A stretch of DNA of 25,425 nucleotides from CAG-791 sp045117315 (GTDB taxonomy: Bacteria > Bacillota > Clostridia > Lachnospirales > Lachnospiraceae). Under the pieces are notes generated by a model. The model was not told the origin of the DNA. It ran no database searches and saw only the letters and a program-made list of their open reading frames with translations. The DNA lies in the NCBI GenBank assembly GCA_045117315.1, contig JBGUNJ010000115.1:1-25425 (forward strand). The letters run 5' to 3'. Every line of letters begins with the position of its first letter. Position 1 is the first letter of the stretch. Below are positions 15,252 through 22,854 of this stretch, one piece after another. Made by a program: the position numbers and the translations under genes.

Positions 15252-16310
15252 TCATTTAATAAACTTGGATATGTCGTTAAAAAGTACAAGGATCATCACA
15301 AAGATGAGCACTGCGAAGCCCGCCAGGTGGACCATGCCTTCTTTTTCGGGAGGAACGGGCTTGCCCCGGACCAGTTCCAGAAACAGAAAGACCAGTCTTC
15401 CGCCGTCCAGGGCAGGAAGCGGGAGCAGGTTGATCACTCCCAGGTTGACAGTCAGAAGGGTAGCCAGGCTGATAAAGGTCAGGATCACAGCTGCCGGACC
15501 GTAGGGGGCAGTCTCCTCATAAGTATCATCCACAACCTTGACGACACCTACCGGCCCCGAGACGTCATCTTTGGAAAAATGCCCCCGGAAGATCAGTCCC
15601 AGGGATTTATAGGTGGCCTTGAGCCAGTAAAAAGTCTCGTAAAACCCGTACTGGAAAACCTGGACAGGATTGCATTTCATATACTGTCCGGATCCACGGA
15701 TACCGATATAATAGCGGTTGTCCTCTTCGTCCAGCCTGGGAGTCAGTTCAACAGTCTTCCTTTCGCCGTCCCGCTCGTAGGTGATGCGCAGAGTCTCTCC
15801 GTAATTCATCATGGAGACCAGTGTCACCTCGCGGTAGATGTGGATCGTCTCCCCGTTGATCTTTTTGATCACATCGCCCGACTGCAGCCCCGCATCCATG
15901 GCGGCGGAGTCGGGGATCACTTCCCGGATGACCGGAAGATCTGTCCCGGTAAAAGCGACCAGAATGACGGACAGGATGAATCCCAGGATAAAGTTTGCCA
16001 TGGGACCGGCCAGGACTGCAGCAATGCGGCCTCCGACAGGCGCGTTGGGAAAGGAATGTTCGTCGGGTTCGTGACCCTGCTCATCGTCAAGTCCGTCCAG
16101 ACCGTCAAAGATACACGCGCCGCCAATCGGCAAAAGCCGCAGACAGAAATCTGTCTCCGCCCCTTCCTTACGGTAGAGAACGGGTCCCATGCCTATATCG
16201 AATTCCACCACGCGGATCCCGTTTCTGCGCGCGATGGCGAAATGACCGAATTCATGCGAGATGACGATCACGCTGAATATGATCAGAAAAATGAAAATAC
16301 TGACAATCAT
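15252..16310 (-). CDS. rseP: RIP metalloprotease (site-2 protease) RseP/RasP family
   Basis: This intramembrane zinc protease cleaves anti-sigma factors and leftover signal peptides within the membrane. The first transmembrane segment carries the active site H19-E20-F-G-H23. A second membrane segment with NPxxxxI-like spacing follows near residue 100. A PDZ domain (about 125-195) includes VIPDSAAMDAGLQSGDVI. The third catalytic residue is Asp302 in LPALDGGRL, and a last hydrophobic helix ends the 352 residues. The start at 16310 has GAGAGG upstream. It begins 17 bases after the cdsA stop, so the two are co-transcribed and dxr, which usually separates them in this cluster, is missing. Confidence 0.95.
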   Translation of the reverse strand: MIVSIFIFLIIFSVIVISHEFGHFAIARRNGIRVVEFDIGMGPVLYRKEGAETDFCLRLLPIGGACIFDGLDGLDDEQGHEPDEHSFPNAPVGGRIAAVLAGPMANFILGFILSVILVAFTGTDLPVIREVIPDSAAMDAGLQSGDVIKKINGETIHIYREVTLVSMMNYGETLRITYERDGERKTVELTPRLDEEDNRYYIGIRGSGQYMKCNPVQVFQYGFYETFYWLKATYKSLGLIFRGHFSKDDVSGPVGVVKVVDDTYEETAPYGPAAVILTFISLATLLTVNLGVINLLPLPALDGGRLVFLFLELVRGKPVPPEKEGMVHLAGFAVLIFVMILVLFNDISKFIK

Positions 16311-16327
16311 AAATCAACCTCTCGGGG

Positions 16328-17221
16328 TCAGAACCTCCTCATCATCAGAAAGGAGAGAAAGTAAATCACAGGCGCTGTGAAAATAACACTGTCAAAACGA
16401 TCCATGATTCCGCCGTGGCCGGGAATGAGATGGCCGTAGTCCTTTATGCCGTGGTTTCTCTTGATCGCCGAGGCGGCCAGATCACCGGTCTGTCCTATAA
16501 TGCTGCCGCAGATCCCGATGATCAGAAAAGGGATGACCAGACTGGTTCCCGGTTCAAAATGCCCGATGAGGACGGCGACAAGGCAGCTGACAAGAGCGGA
16601 ACCGGCGACTCCTCCCACAGCCCCTTCGATTGTCTTCTTGGGACTCAGTACAGGAGCCAGTTTATGTCTGCCTATGGCCATGCCGACTGCGAGCGCGCAG
16701 ACGTCGCTCACCGAAGAACATACAAAGATCAGAAGATAGAGCCAGATGCCGTGGGAAAGATTCCTGGTCCTGAGCAGGAAAGACATCATGACCGGGACAT
16801 AGAGGAAGGCAGTCACAGCACCGGTGGCATGTGAGGACTTCCGGCGGGGGAAAGTAAATACATAGATTACCAGAGTCAGCAGAAATACCAGTGAGAGGAC
16901 AAAAAGAGTCCAGAAATCAGACGCGCTGATCATACCCTGAGGATTGACCAGGCCGTAGCGCCACTCGATATACATCAGTCCCGCATAGTAGACAATCGTG
17001 AGAATAAGCCCGGGAAACGCGATCAGATCGGGGGCTTTCCCTGTCGGCTCCGTGCCTTTTTTCTTTTTTGAAGAGACGGGTGAACAAAGGACCGCCGTTA
17101 ATTCGTAGTATCCGATGATACTGCAGAGCATGAGCGCCAGGCTCAGGGGATAGGATCCGATCAGATCCAGACCGATGATTGCGGCGGCTAATATCACACC
17201 GCTGATGATTCTTTCCTTCAT
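16328..17221 (-). CDS. cdsA: Phosphatidate cytidylyltransferase
   Basis: It makes CDP-diacylglycerol from CTP and phosphatidic acid, the branch point to phosphatidylglycerol and cardiolipin. This polytopic membrane protein of 297 residues has about eight hydrophobic segments. The C-terminal family signature is complete: SPKKTIEGAVGG, then IKRNHGIKDYGHLIPGHGGIMDRFDS, which contains the metal- and CTP-binding Asp and His residues. A Lys-rich cytoplasmic insertion (SSKKKKGTEPTGKAP) lies between early membrane segments. The start at 17221 has GGAGG five bases upstream. It follows uppS in the order usual for bacteria, but with a 192-base gap instead of the typical near-overlap. Confidence 0.95.
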   Translation of the reverse strand: MKERIISGVILAAAIIGLDLIGSYPLSLALMLCSIIGYYELTAVLCSPVSSKKKKGTEPTGKAPDLIAFPGLILTIVYYAGLMYIEWRYGLVNPQGMISASDFWTLFVLSLVFLLTLVIYVFTFPRRKSSHATGAVTAFLYVPVMMSFLLRTRNLSHGIWLYLLIFVCSSVSDVCALAVGMAIGRHKLAPVLSPKKTIEGAVGGVAGSALVSCLVAVLIGHFEPGTSLVIPFLIIGICGSIIGQTGDLAASAIKRNHGIKDYGHLIPGHGGIMDRFDSVIFTAPVIYFLSFLMMRRF

Positions 17222-17413
17222 TAAAACCTCCGATGGCTTGATGGCAGATTATCTGCTTACAGCAGGCTGTGAACTGAGCAGGAAACCGCTTGTGCAGGAG
17301 TTTCGTCAGAGAACATTCGCAAAAGTCCCGGCAGAAAGCAAGGCTGCTGAAGTTGCAGATGAAAGTCCCGCTGCAGAAGCTTTGGCAGAAACCACTGCTG
17401 AAAAAGCGCAGGA
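17222..17413. other. Unusual 192-base gap between uppS and cdsA
   Basis: Only the cdsA ribosome binding site is recognisable here. The plus strand has an open frame rich in Ala, Glu and Lys (through 17450) that runs into the uppS 3' end and lacks a start signal, so I treat it as a by-product of low-complexity DNA. The minus strand beyond the uppS stop also stays open for about 35 codons, rich in Ala and Ser. This could be decayed C-terminal coding sequence of uppS. Confidence 0.45.
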
Positions 17414-18163
17414 CTATGCCTTCAGTCCTCCGTATCTGCGCTCGCGGTGATTATAGGCTTCAATGGCTTTTTCCAGTTCCGCCCTGTCAAATTCCGGCCA
17501 GGCCTTGTCCGTGAAATAAAATTCAGAATAGGCCAGCTGCCACAGGAGAAAGTTGGAGATACGCTGTTCCCCGCAGGTGCGGATCAGAAGATCCGGATCA
17601 GGGATTCCGGCTGTATCCAGATGGCCGTTGATGGTGTCCTCCGTGATCGCGGAGGGATCCGCCAGCAGCCCTTCCCCGGAAGCACGCTTTATGGCGCGCA
17701 CGATCTCGTCGCGCCCCCCGTAATTGATGGCAATCTGAAAACCGATCCCGGTGTTGGCGGCAGTCGCCTTTTCCAGGACTTCAATGGATTCCTGAAGGTC
17801 TTTGGCCAGGACGGATCTCTCTCCGATCACCCTGACGCGGACATTGTTTCTGGCGCATTTTTCCAGACTGGACTGCATATATTTGCGGAGCAGGTTCATA
17901 AGCGCATTGACTTCTGCCTCCGGGCGCGACCAGTTTTCCGTAGAAAAGGCATACAGGGTGAGATAACGGATGCCCAGATCCGAAGCGTCTTCCAGTATAG
18001 TCTCGGCGACCCTGGCCCCCTGTGTATGGCCGAACGTACGCGGCATTCCACGTTTTTTGGCCCACCTCCCGTTTCCGTCCATGATGATCGCCACATGGGC
18101 GGGAATGCGCAGTTCGGAGATATTTGTGCCGCTGTCTTTGTTTTTATCTGTAAAAAAATTCAT
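17414..18163 (-). CDS. uppS: Isoprenyl transferase (undecaprenyl diphosphate synthase)
   Basis: This cis-prenyltransferase builds the C55 lipid carrier for peptidoglycan and other wall polymers from FPP and IPP. Catalytic Asp29 lies in the family signature IIMDGNGRWAKKRG, followed by FGHTQGA, LTLYAFSTENW and, near the C-terminus, DLLIRTCGEQRISNFLLWQ and FTDKAWPEF. The 249 residues are normal. The start at 18163 has AGAGGA seven bases upstream. In the cluster it sits upstream of cdsA, and it consumes precursors made by the MEP pathway, to which ispG belongs. A 270-base gap separates it from frr. Confidence 0.97.
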   Translation of the reverse strand: MNFFTDKNKDSGTNISELRIPAHVAIIMDGNGRWAKKRGMPRTFGHTQGARVAETILEDASDLGIRYLTLYAFSTENWSRPEAEVNALMNLLRKYMQSSLEKCARNNVRVRVIGERSVLAKDLQESIEVLEKATAANTGIGFQIAINYGGRDEIVRAIKRASGEGLLADPSAITEDTINGHLDTAGIPDPDLLIRTCGEQRISNFLLWQLAYSEFYFTDKAWPEFDRAELEKAIEAYNHRERRYGGLKA

Positions 18164-18433
18164 AGATCAGTCCTCTGTCAGAGAAGTGTATAGTTGTCCG
18201 ATTCAAAAGTACTGCACGGGCTCCTGAATCAGTGCCGGGCCTTCTGCCCGGGCATCTCAGCTCAAAAGCTCTGTCAGAATAGAACAATACCCGCAACAGA
18301 CGCCCCGCCGGGCCATACCGGCGGCAGACACCTCCTGCGGGTTGAATGTCCATGACCTGTCCGGCGGCAATGAAACAGATGGATCCATCTGCTCCGGATG
18401 TGCCCACCCGGTCAAAAAACGAAAAAACAATTC
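18164..18433. other. GC-rich gap between frr and uppS with palindromes
   Basis: It contains three symmetric elements: CCGGGC/GCCCGG (18235-18251), CCGCCGG/CCGGCGG (18305-18324) and the perfect 16-base palindrome CAGATGGATCCATCTG (18376-18391). Two T-runs follow the frr stop on the minus strand without a hairpin before them. I see no convincing gene; an 87-codon minus frame overlapping the uppS start lacks coding character. Confidence 0.5.
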
Positions 18434-18991
18434 TCAGACTGTCATGATTTCCTTTGTCTTCTCTTCAATCGCCTTGTCGATCTTCTTGACAAATTTGTCG
18501 GTTACTTTAGAGAGTTCATCCTGAAGCTCGGCTACGACATCCTCAGATACATCCTCAGTTTTTTTGAGCTTCTTGAAAGCTTCGTTTCCGTCGCGGCGGA
18601 TATTGCGCAGAGCTACCTTGGACTCCTCTCCCATCTTCTTGACGTCCTTGGAGAGCTGTTTGCGGCGCTCACCTGTCAGTTCGGGGAAAATCAGCCGGAT
18701 CGTCGTGCCGTCGGTGGAAGGATTGATGCCGATATCGGAGGCAGCAATCGCGCGGCTGATCTCTTTGACCATTTTTTTCTCCCAGGGAGAGATCTGGATG
18801 ATCCTGGCCTCGGGAACGGAGACATTTGCAAGCTGCTGGATGGGGGTCGGTGATCCGTAGTAATCGACACGGATTTTGTCAAGGACATGCGGATTCGCCC
18901 GTCCTGCGCGGACTGCCTGGAGGTCATTCTCAAGATGAGACAATGTCTTTTCCATCTTCTGTTCGTAAGGCTTGACTCTATCGCTGCTCAT
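18434..18991 (-). CDS. frr: Ribosome recycling factor
   Basis: RRF works with EF-G to split post-termination ribosomes. The 185 residues form the usual three-helix bundle with a beta insertion. Recognisable are DLQAVRAGRANPHVLDKIRVDYYGSPTPIQQLA, cut here only by description at residues 20-53, and the C-terminal coiled helices ending in EEKTKEIMTV. The start at 18991 is preceded by AAAGGGG seven bases upstream; the frame is open to 19063, but that part has no start signal. It lies 135 bases after pyrH, the invariant partner in bacterial genomes. Confidence 0.97.
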   Translation of the reverse strand: MSSDRVKPYEQKMEKTLSHLENDLQAVRAGRANPHVLDKIRVDYYGSPTPIQQLANVSVPEARIIQISPWEKKMVKEISRAIAASDIGINPSTDGTTIRLIFPELTGERRKQLSKDVKKMGEESKVALRNIRRDGNEAFKKLKKTEDVSEDVVAELQDELSKVTDKFVKKIDKAIEEKTKEIMTV

Positions 18992-19126
18992 GTTTGTTCC
19001 CCTTTCTGGATAAATGATAAAACAGATCTGCTCAACTGTTTTTAGATTATACTGTCTGCACAAAAGGCAGGACGAAGATTTTTAACTGCTTTCCGGAAGA
19101 TTTACCCGGGATATAACGACGGAAGA

Positions 19127-19852
19127 TCAAGAGGTGATGGTCGTGCCGACAAAATTGCCTTCTGCCGCGCGCACAATGCTCTGCTCGCCCTGAAGGGCGA
19201 AAATCCGCATTTCCATCCCGTTTTCCTTTGCCAGGACGGAGGATGTCATATCGACAGCCTGCAGATTCCGCTCCACCACTTCCTCATAGGTCAGATGGTC
19301 AAAGCGTTTGGCGTCAGGATTTTTGTTGGGATCTGAATCGTAGACTCCGTCGACATTCTTTGCCATGAGGATCATGTCCGCTTCGACTTCCACGGCGCGC
19401 AGGACTATGCCTGTATCTGTGGAAAAGAAGGGATGTCCCGTTCCTCCGGCAAAGAAGACGATCACACCGTCTTCAAAACATTTCACTGCCCGGTCCTTGG
19501 AAAAAAGCTCTGTAAAAGCGCCGCAGACAAATGGGGTCATGACCTGGGTGCGAAGTCCCGCTCCACGGAAAATTTCCGAAACATAAATGCAGTTCATGAC
19601 TGTGGCCAGCATGCCGATCTGGTCGGATTTTACACGGTCGATCTCATCGCCGGTCCTGCCCCTCCAGATGTTTCCACCTCCTGTCACAACAGCGATCTGA
19701 TGACCGGCGTCATGGAGTGTCTTCACCTGACGGGCTATGCCCGCGATCACTTCCTCATCATATAGTTTAACGGCGCCTTTTGCCGTACGCATCACGCCGT
19801 CATTTTCGCCCGCGAGAGCTTCTCCGGACAGCTTCAGGATAATTCTGCTCAT
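19127..19852 (-). CDS. pyrH: UMP kinase
   Basis: This amino-acid-kinase-fold enzyme phosphorylates UMP to UDP and is a hexamer in bacteria. The 241 residues start with ILKLSGEALAG, the phosphate-binding Lys region. VVTGGGNIWRGR, the Asp-rich DRVKSDQIGM segment, GGTGHPFFSTDT and AKNVDGVYDSDP follow, all as in the family. The start at 19852 has AGAGGA upstream. It heads the conserved cluster and has its own extended -10 promoter at 19904-19932. The rpsB-tsf pair that commonly precedes pyrH is not here; instead there is a long hairpin-rich gap and typA. Confidence 0.97.
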   Translation of the reverse strand: MSRIILKLSGEALAGENDGVMRTAKGAVKLYDEEVIAGIARQVKTLHDAGHQIAVVTGGGNIWRGRTGDEIDRVKSDQIGMLATVMNCIYVSEIFRGAGLRTQVMTPFVCGAFTELFSKDRAVKCFEDGVIVFFAGGTGHPFFSTDTGIVLRAVEVEADMILMAKNVDGVYDSDPNKNPDAKRFDHLTYEEVVERNLQAVDMTSSVLAKENGMEMRIFALQGEQSIVRAAEGNFVGTTITS

Positions 19853-19903
19853 ATTGTATTTTCCTCTTAAATGTAAACGAATATCACAGACCCTGCAGAA
19901 AAC

Positions 19904-19932
19904 AGTATATCATTTTGATTGATGCCGTGCAA
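19904..19932 (-). promoter_or_regulatory. Probable sigma-A promoter of pyrH cluster
   Basis: On the minus strand TTGCAC (19927-19932), a 17-base spacer and TATACT (19904-19909) with a TG one base upstream form an extended -10 promoter about 50 bases before the pyrH start. Confidence 0.6.
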
Positions 19933-19961
19933 CTAAACTTGAGGAGTGTCATTAAGAGTTG

Positions 19962-20090
19962 TTACTGGTCACGCTGTGACCAGTAAACAGGCGTTTTCCA
20001 TTCCAAATTGGCCTTCGGCCAATGGAAAACGCCCTTGAGCCCAGTCAAAATGACTGCTCCCGCACCAAACAGCTCAGTGTTTGGTGCGGG
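19962..20090. repeat. Row of back-to-back perfect hairpins
   Basis: Four stems follow each other with short joints. TTACTGGTCAC/GTGACCAGTAA has 11 pairs and a three-base loop (19962-19986). GGCGTTTTCCATT/AATGGAAAACGCC has 13 pairs (19990-20002/20021-20033), with a competing inner TTGGCC/GGCCAA. CAGTCA/TGACTG is at 20042-20056. CCCGCACCAAAC/GTTTGGTGCGGG has 12 pairs and an eight-base loop (20059-20090). None has a T-run. The array lies between typA and pyrH, and its function is unknown. Confidence 0.85.
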
Positions 20091-20141
20091 TGTAACTTGT
20101 AACCAAGAATTCACAGTCCCGGTTAAAGCTGCTAATCATTA

Positions 20142-20288
20142 CGCCTTCTGCGCATCACTGTTTCGGCGGGACGCTCCCGCTCCGTGAAAAACGCAGCGGA
20201 TACTAAGCTTTTTGCTTCGCCAGGGCTCGCAAAAAGCAAGTACCGGCGTTTTTCAAGGCCGCGCCTCTACAGTGATGTGCAGAAGGCG
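20142..20288. repeat. 147-base nested inverted-repeat element (MITE-like)
   Basis: The outer arms, 20 bases at 20142-20161 and 20269-20288, are reverse complements at 19 positions; the twentieth is a G-T pair. Inside are TGAAAAACGC/GCGTTTTTCA (20185-20194/20246-20255), GCTTTTTGC/GCAAAAAGC (20207-20215/20229-20237) and GCGGGA/TCCCGC (20166-20180). Almost the whole element can fold into one long hairpin. No flanking direct duplication is evident. It may be a miniature mobile element or a structured RNA. Confidence 0.75.
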
Positions 20289-20408
20289 CTCCGGGAATCA
20301 GGTGGTCCTGAACTGGAAGCGGCCACGGGTTCACAGCCCCGATTCAAAGTTTTGATCTCACCGGGCATTCCTGGTTCATGTCTGGGATGCGGGCAGGAAG
20401 GAGACAGA

Positions 20409-22235
20409 TCACTTCTGCGAAGCCCGTTTTCTGAGTTTGGAATCCAGTATTTTTTTGCGCAGGCGAAGGTGATGGGGAGTCACCTCCAGAAGCTCATCGG
20501 TGTCGACGTATTCGATAGCCTGCTCCAGGCTCATGATCCTGGGCGGGACAAGACGCAGTGCTTCATCAGCGCTGGAGGAACGTGTGTTGGTCAGATGCTT
20601 TGTCTTGCAGACATTGACATCTATATCGACCGCTTTGCTGCTCTGTCCGACGATCATGCCGGCGTAGACCTCTTCTCCAGGGCTGATAAACATCTGGCCG
20701 CGGTCCTGGGCGCCGAAGAGTCCGTATGCGACAGCTGTCCCTGCTTCAAAGGCGATCAGGGAGCCGGTCTTGCGGTAGGAAATATCCCCTTTATAAGGCT
20801 GATAGCTGTGGAAGATCGTATTCATGATCCCGTTGCCCTTGGTATCCGTCATGAAATCGCCCCTGTATCCGATCAGTCCCCGGGAAGGGATCATGAAAGT
20901 CAGGCGGGTATAATCTCCCTGAATGGATGCCATGTTGACCAGTTCGCCCTTTCTCTCGCCCAGCTTCTGGATGACGCTGCCGGCAAATTCCTCAGGCACA
21001 TCGATGATGCATTCCTCTATGGGTTCAAGACGTTTGCCCTTTTCGTCATAATGATAGATGACTTCCGCCTTGCTGACTGAAAATTCATAGCCCTCCCGGC
21101 GCATAGTCTCGATCAGGACAGACAGATGCAGCTCGCCTCGGCCGGAGACCTTAAAGGACTCGGTGGTGTCGGTGTCTTCCACGCGAAGAGAGACATCTGT
21201 ATTGAGTTCTCTGTAGAGCCGGTCGCGGATGTGGCGGCTGGTCACATATTTTCCGTCTCTACCCGCAAGGGGTGAATCATTGACATTAAAAGTCATCGCG
21301 ATCGTGGGTTCCGAAATCTTCTGGAAGGGAATCGCCTCAGGAGATTCGGGGGAGCAGAGAGTGTCGCCGATGTGCAGATCGTCGATGCCTGAAATAGCGA
21401 CGATGGAGCCGATCCCGGCCTCCTGCACCTCGACGCGCTTGAGGCCTTCAAACTCATAGAGTTTGCTGACTCGTACCTTGCGGTGCATATCAGGGTTGTG
21501 GTGGTTTACGATCACACATTCCTGTCCCGTGCGGATGACTCCATTGTCCACCTTGCCGACGCCGATTCGACCGATATACTCGTTGTAGTCGATCGTACTG
21601 ATCAGCATCTGGGTGCCGGCATCGGGATCTCCCTCAGGTGCAGGAATATAGTCGACGATAGTCTCGAAAAGGGGCTTCATGCTGGCGCCGGGACTTCCCA
21701 GATCCAGAGTCGCGATACCGGATTTGGCAGAGGCAAAGACGAAGGGACAATCAATCTGTTCGTCGCTTGCTCCCAGATCCATCAGGAGCTCCAGAACCTC
21801 ATCGATCACCTGGGTCGGCCTGGCGCCGGGGCGGTCGATCTTATTAATGCAGACGATCACCGGCAGATCCAGGGCCATGGCCTTGGACAGGACAAAACGT
21901 GTCTGGGGCATGGGGCCTTCAAAGGCATCTACCACAAGGACGACACCGTTGACCATCTTGAGCACGCGTTCGACTTCTCCGCCGAAATCGGCATGTCCGG
22001 GCGTGTCCACGATGTTGATTTTGGTACCTTTATAATATACAGCAGTGTTTTTGCTCAGGATGGTAATTCCGCGCTCCCTCTCGAGATCATTGGAGTCCAT
22101 GACCCTTTCCTGTACTGCCTGATTTTCACGGAATACACCGCTCTGTTTGAGCAGACCATCCACCAGTGTGGTTTTGCCGTGGTCGACATGAGCGATGATC
22201 GCTACGTTTCTGATATCTTCTCTTCTCTTCTTCAT
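20409..22235 (-). CDS. typA: Translational GTPase TypA/BipA
   Basis: This ribosome-binding GTPase of the EF-G/LepA class helps large-subunit assembly and stress or cold adaptation. The 608 residues match the family. G1 is A15-H-V-D-H-G-K21-T22, G2 lies in RERGITIL, G3 in VDTPGHADF and G4 in NKIDRPGA. Domain II and the two alpha/beta domains follow, with GRGELHLSVLIE, then the BipA-specific C-terminal domain (SRGLIGYRGDFMTDTKG). The start at 22235 has AGGAG ten bases upstream. It is transcribed away from lon from its own promoter at 22320-22348. Confidence 0.97.
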   Translation of the reverse strand: MKKRREDIRNVAIIAHVDHGKTTLVDGLLKQSGVFRENQAVQERVMDSNDLERERGITILSKNTAVYYKGTKINIVDTPGHADFGGEVERVLKMVNGVVLVVDAFEGPMPQTRFVLSKAMALDLPVIVCINKIDRPGARPTQVIDEVLELLMDLGASDEQIDCPFVFASAKSGIATLDLGSPGASMKPLFETIVDYIPAPEGDPDAGTQMLISTIDYNEYIGRIGVGKVDNGVIRTGQECVIVNHHNPDMHRKVRVSKLYEFEGLKRVEVQEAGIGSIVAISGIDDLHIGDTLCSPESPEAIPFQKISEPTIAMTFNVNDSPLAGRDGKYVTSRHIRDRLYRELNTDVSLRVEDTDTTESFKVSGRGELHLSVLIETMRREGYEFSVSKAEVIYHYDEKGKRLEPIEECIIDVPEEFAGSVIQKLGERKGELVNMASIQGDYTRLTFMIPSRGLIGYRGDFMTDTKGNGIMNTIFHSYQPYKGDISYRKTGSLIAFEAGTAVAYGLFGAQDRGQMFISPGEEVYAGMIVGQSSKAVDIDVNVCKTKHLTNTRSSSADEALRLVPPRIMSLEQAIEYVDTDELLEVTPHHLRLRKKILDSKLRKRASQK

Positions 22236-22266
22236 TAATCAAATACTCCTGAAAATTCACTGCGGA

Positions 22267-22314
22267 TTTCATGTAAATTCGTCATTCAAGTTTCATACAA
22301 ATTCATTATTCAAA
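22267..22314. repeat. Two 24-bp tandem units in the typA leader
   Basis: TTTCAT..AAATTC...ATTCAA (22267-22290) is repeated directly at 22291-22314, with 19 of 24 positions identical. It covers most of the untranslated leader between the typA promoter and the ribosome binding site. Confidence 0.7.
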
Positions 22315-22319
22315 ACTGC

Positions 22320-22348
22320 AGTATAGCATTGAGAGATTCATCACGCAA
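22320..22348 (-). promoter_or_regulatory. Probable sigma-A promoter of typA
   Basis: On the minus strand TTGCGT (22343-22348), 17 bases and TATACT (22320-22325), with an extended -10 TG, lie about 85 bases before typA. Confidence 0.6.
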
Positions 22349-22497
22349 TATAAAATAACGGTAGATTTGGTCCGGGTTTGGTGTGTTTTATTGTACAGAC
22401 CTGTAAAAATACAGCGGGCCGGCTGCATTCCAAATAAGGACAGAATAAAAAATGCGCACTTTATAAATTTTTAATTGTGTACAATCTTCCCCATATC

Positions 22498-22526
22498 TTG
22501 ACATTCATATTGCATAGTGCTATTAT
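22498..22526 (+). promoter_or_regulatory. Consensus sigma-A promoter of lon
   Basis: TTGACA (22498-22503), a 17-base spacer and TATTAT (22521-22526) form a near-perfect housekeeping promoter. Transcription should start near 22533, immediately before the CIRCE operator. Confidence 0.85.
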
Positions 22527-22540
22527 CACCAAATGAATTA

Positions 22541-22567
22541 TTAGCACTCGATGCCGGCGAGTGCCAA
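22541..22567 (+). promoter_or_regulatory. CIRCE element (HrcA operator) upstream of lon
   Basis: TTAGCACTC (22541-22549), nine bases and GAGTGCCAA (22559-22567) match the CIRCE consensus TTAGCACTC-N9-GAGTGCTAA with one substitution. Its place just after the predicted start site is the usual one for HrcA repression, so lon is probably heat-inducible together with the dnaK and groE operons. Confidence 0.9.
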
Positions 22568-22577
22568 TAATTCCGGA

Positions 22578-22743
22578 ACTTTTTTTGAACTGAGTTACTT
22601 GCGGACCGGTTTTTTGAACTGACTCTTTTAACTCATCATTTTAACCGGGTTACTTATGGACCGGTTTTTTGAAACTGATTTTTTAACTCATTTTTTTTTA
22701 TTCATTATTTGAACTGATATTATTAATTCTGATATTATTAATT
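22578..22743 (+). repeat. Tandem repeats in the long lon leader
   Basis: GTTACTT..GGACCGGTTTTTTGAA, followed by CTGA and TTTTAACTCAT, occurs at 22594 and again at 22649 (period 55). A partial copy with TTTTTTTGAACTGA lies just before the first. A perfect 15-base duplication, CTGATATTATTAATT, occupies 22714-22728 and 22729-22743. The leader of about 320 bases is very AT-rich and non-coding. A hairpin AAACCTG/CAGGTTT (22796-22822) sits 18 bases before the AAGGAG ribosome binding site. Confidence 0.8.
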
Positions 22744-22854
22744 TTTTTCAAACAGACAAAATTTTCCGGACAAATTGATTTTTGAACAGACATATAAACC
22801 TGCATTATTTAATGACAGGTTTGACCGCAAACGAAATATAAGGAGAAAGAATAT

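Noticed and set aside
15093..16364. Long plus-strand open frame over rseP
   Set aside because: The opposite strand encodes RseP with all catalytic motifs. The plus frame is a codon-bias artefact extending into repeat DNA.
17175..17450. Ala/Glu-rich plus-strand open frame between cdsA and uppS
   Set aside because: No ribosome binding site, overlaps both neighbours on the other strand, and low-complexity composition only.
18144..18407. 87-codon minus frame overlapping the uppS start
   Set aside because: Reads through palindromes, shows no protein family character, and overlaps the true uppS start.
22578..22743. CRISPR array in the lon leader
   Set aside because: Only two to three imperfect units, no unique spacers of constant length, and no cas genes.
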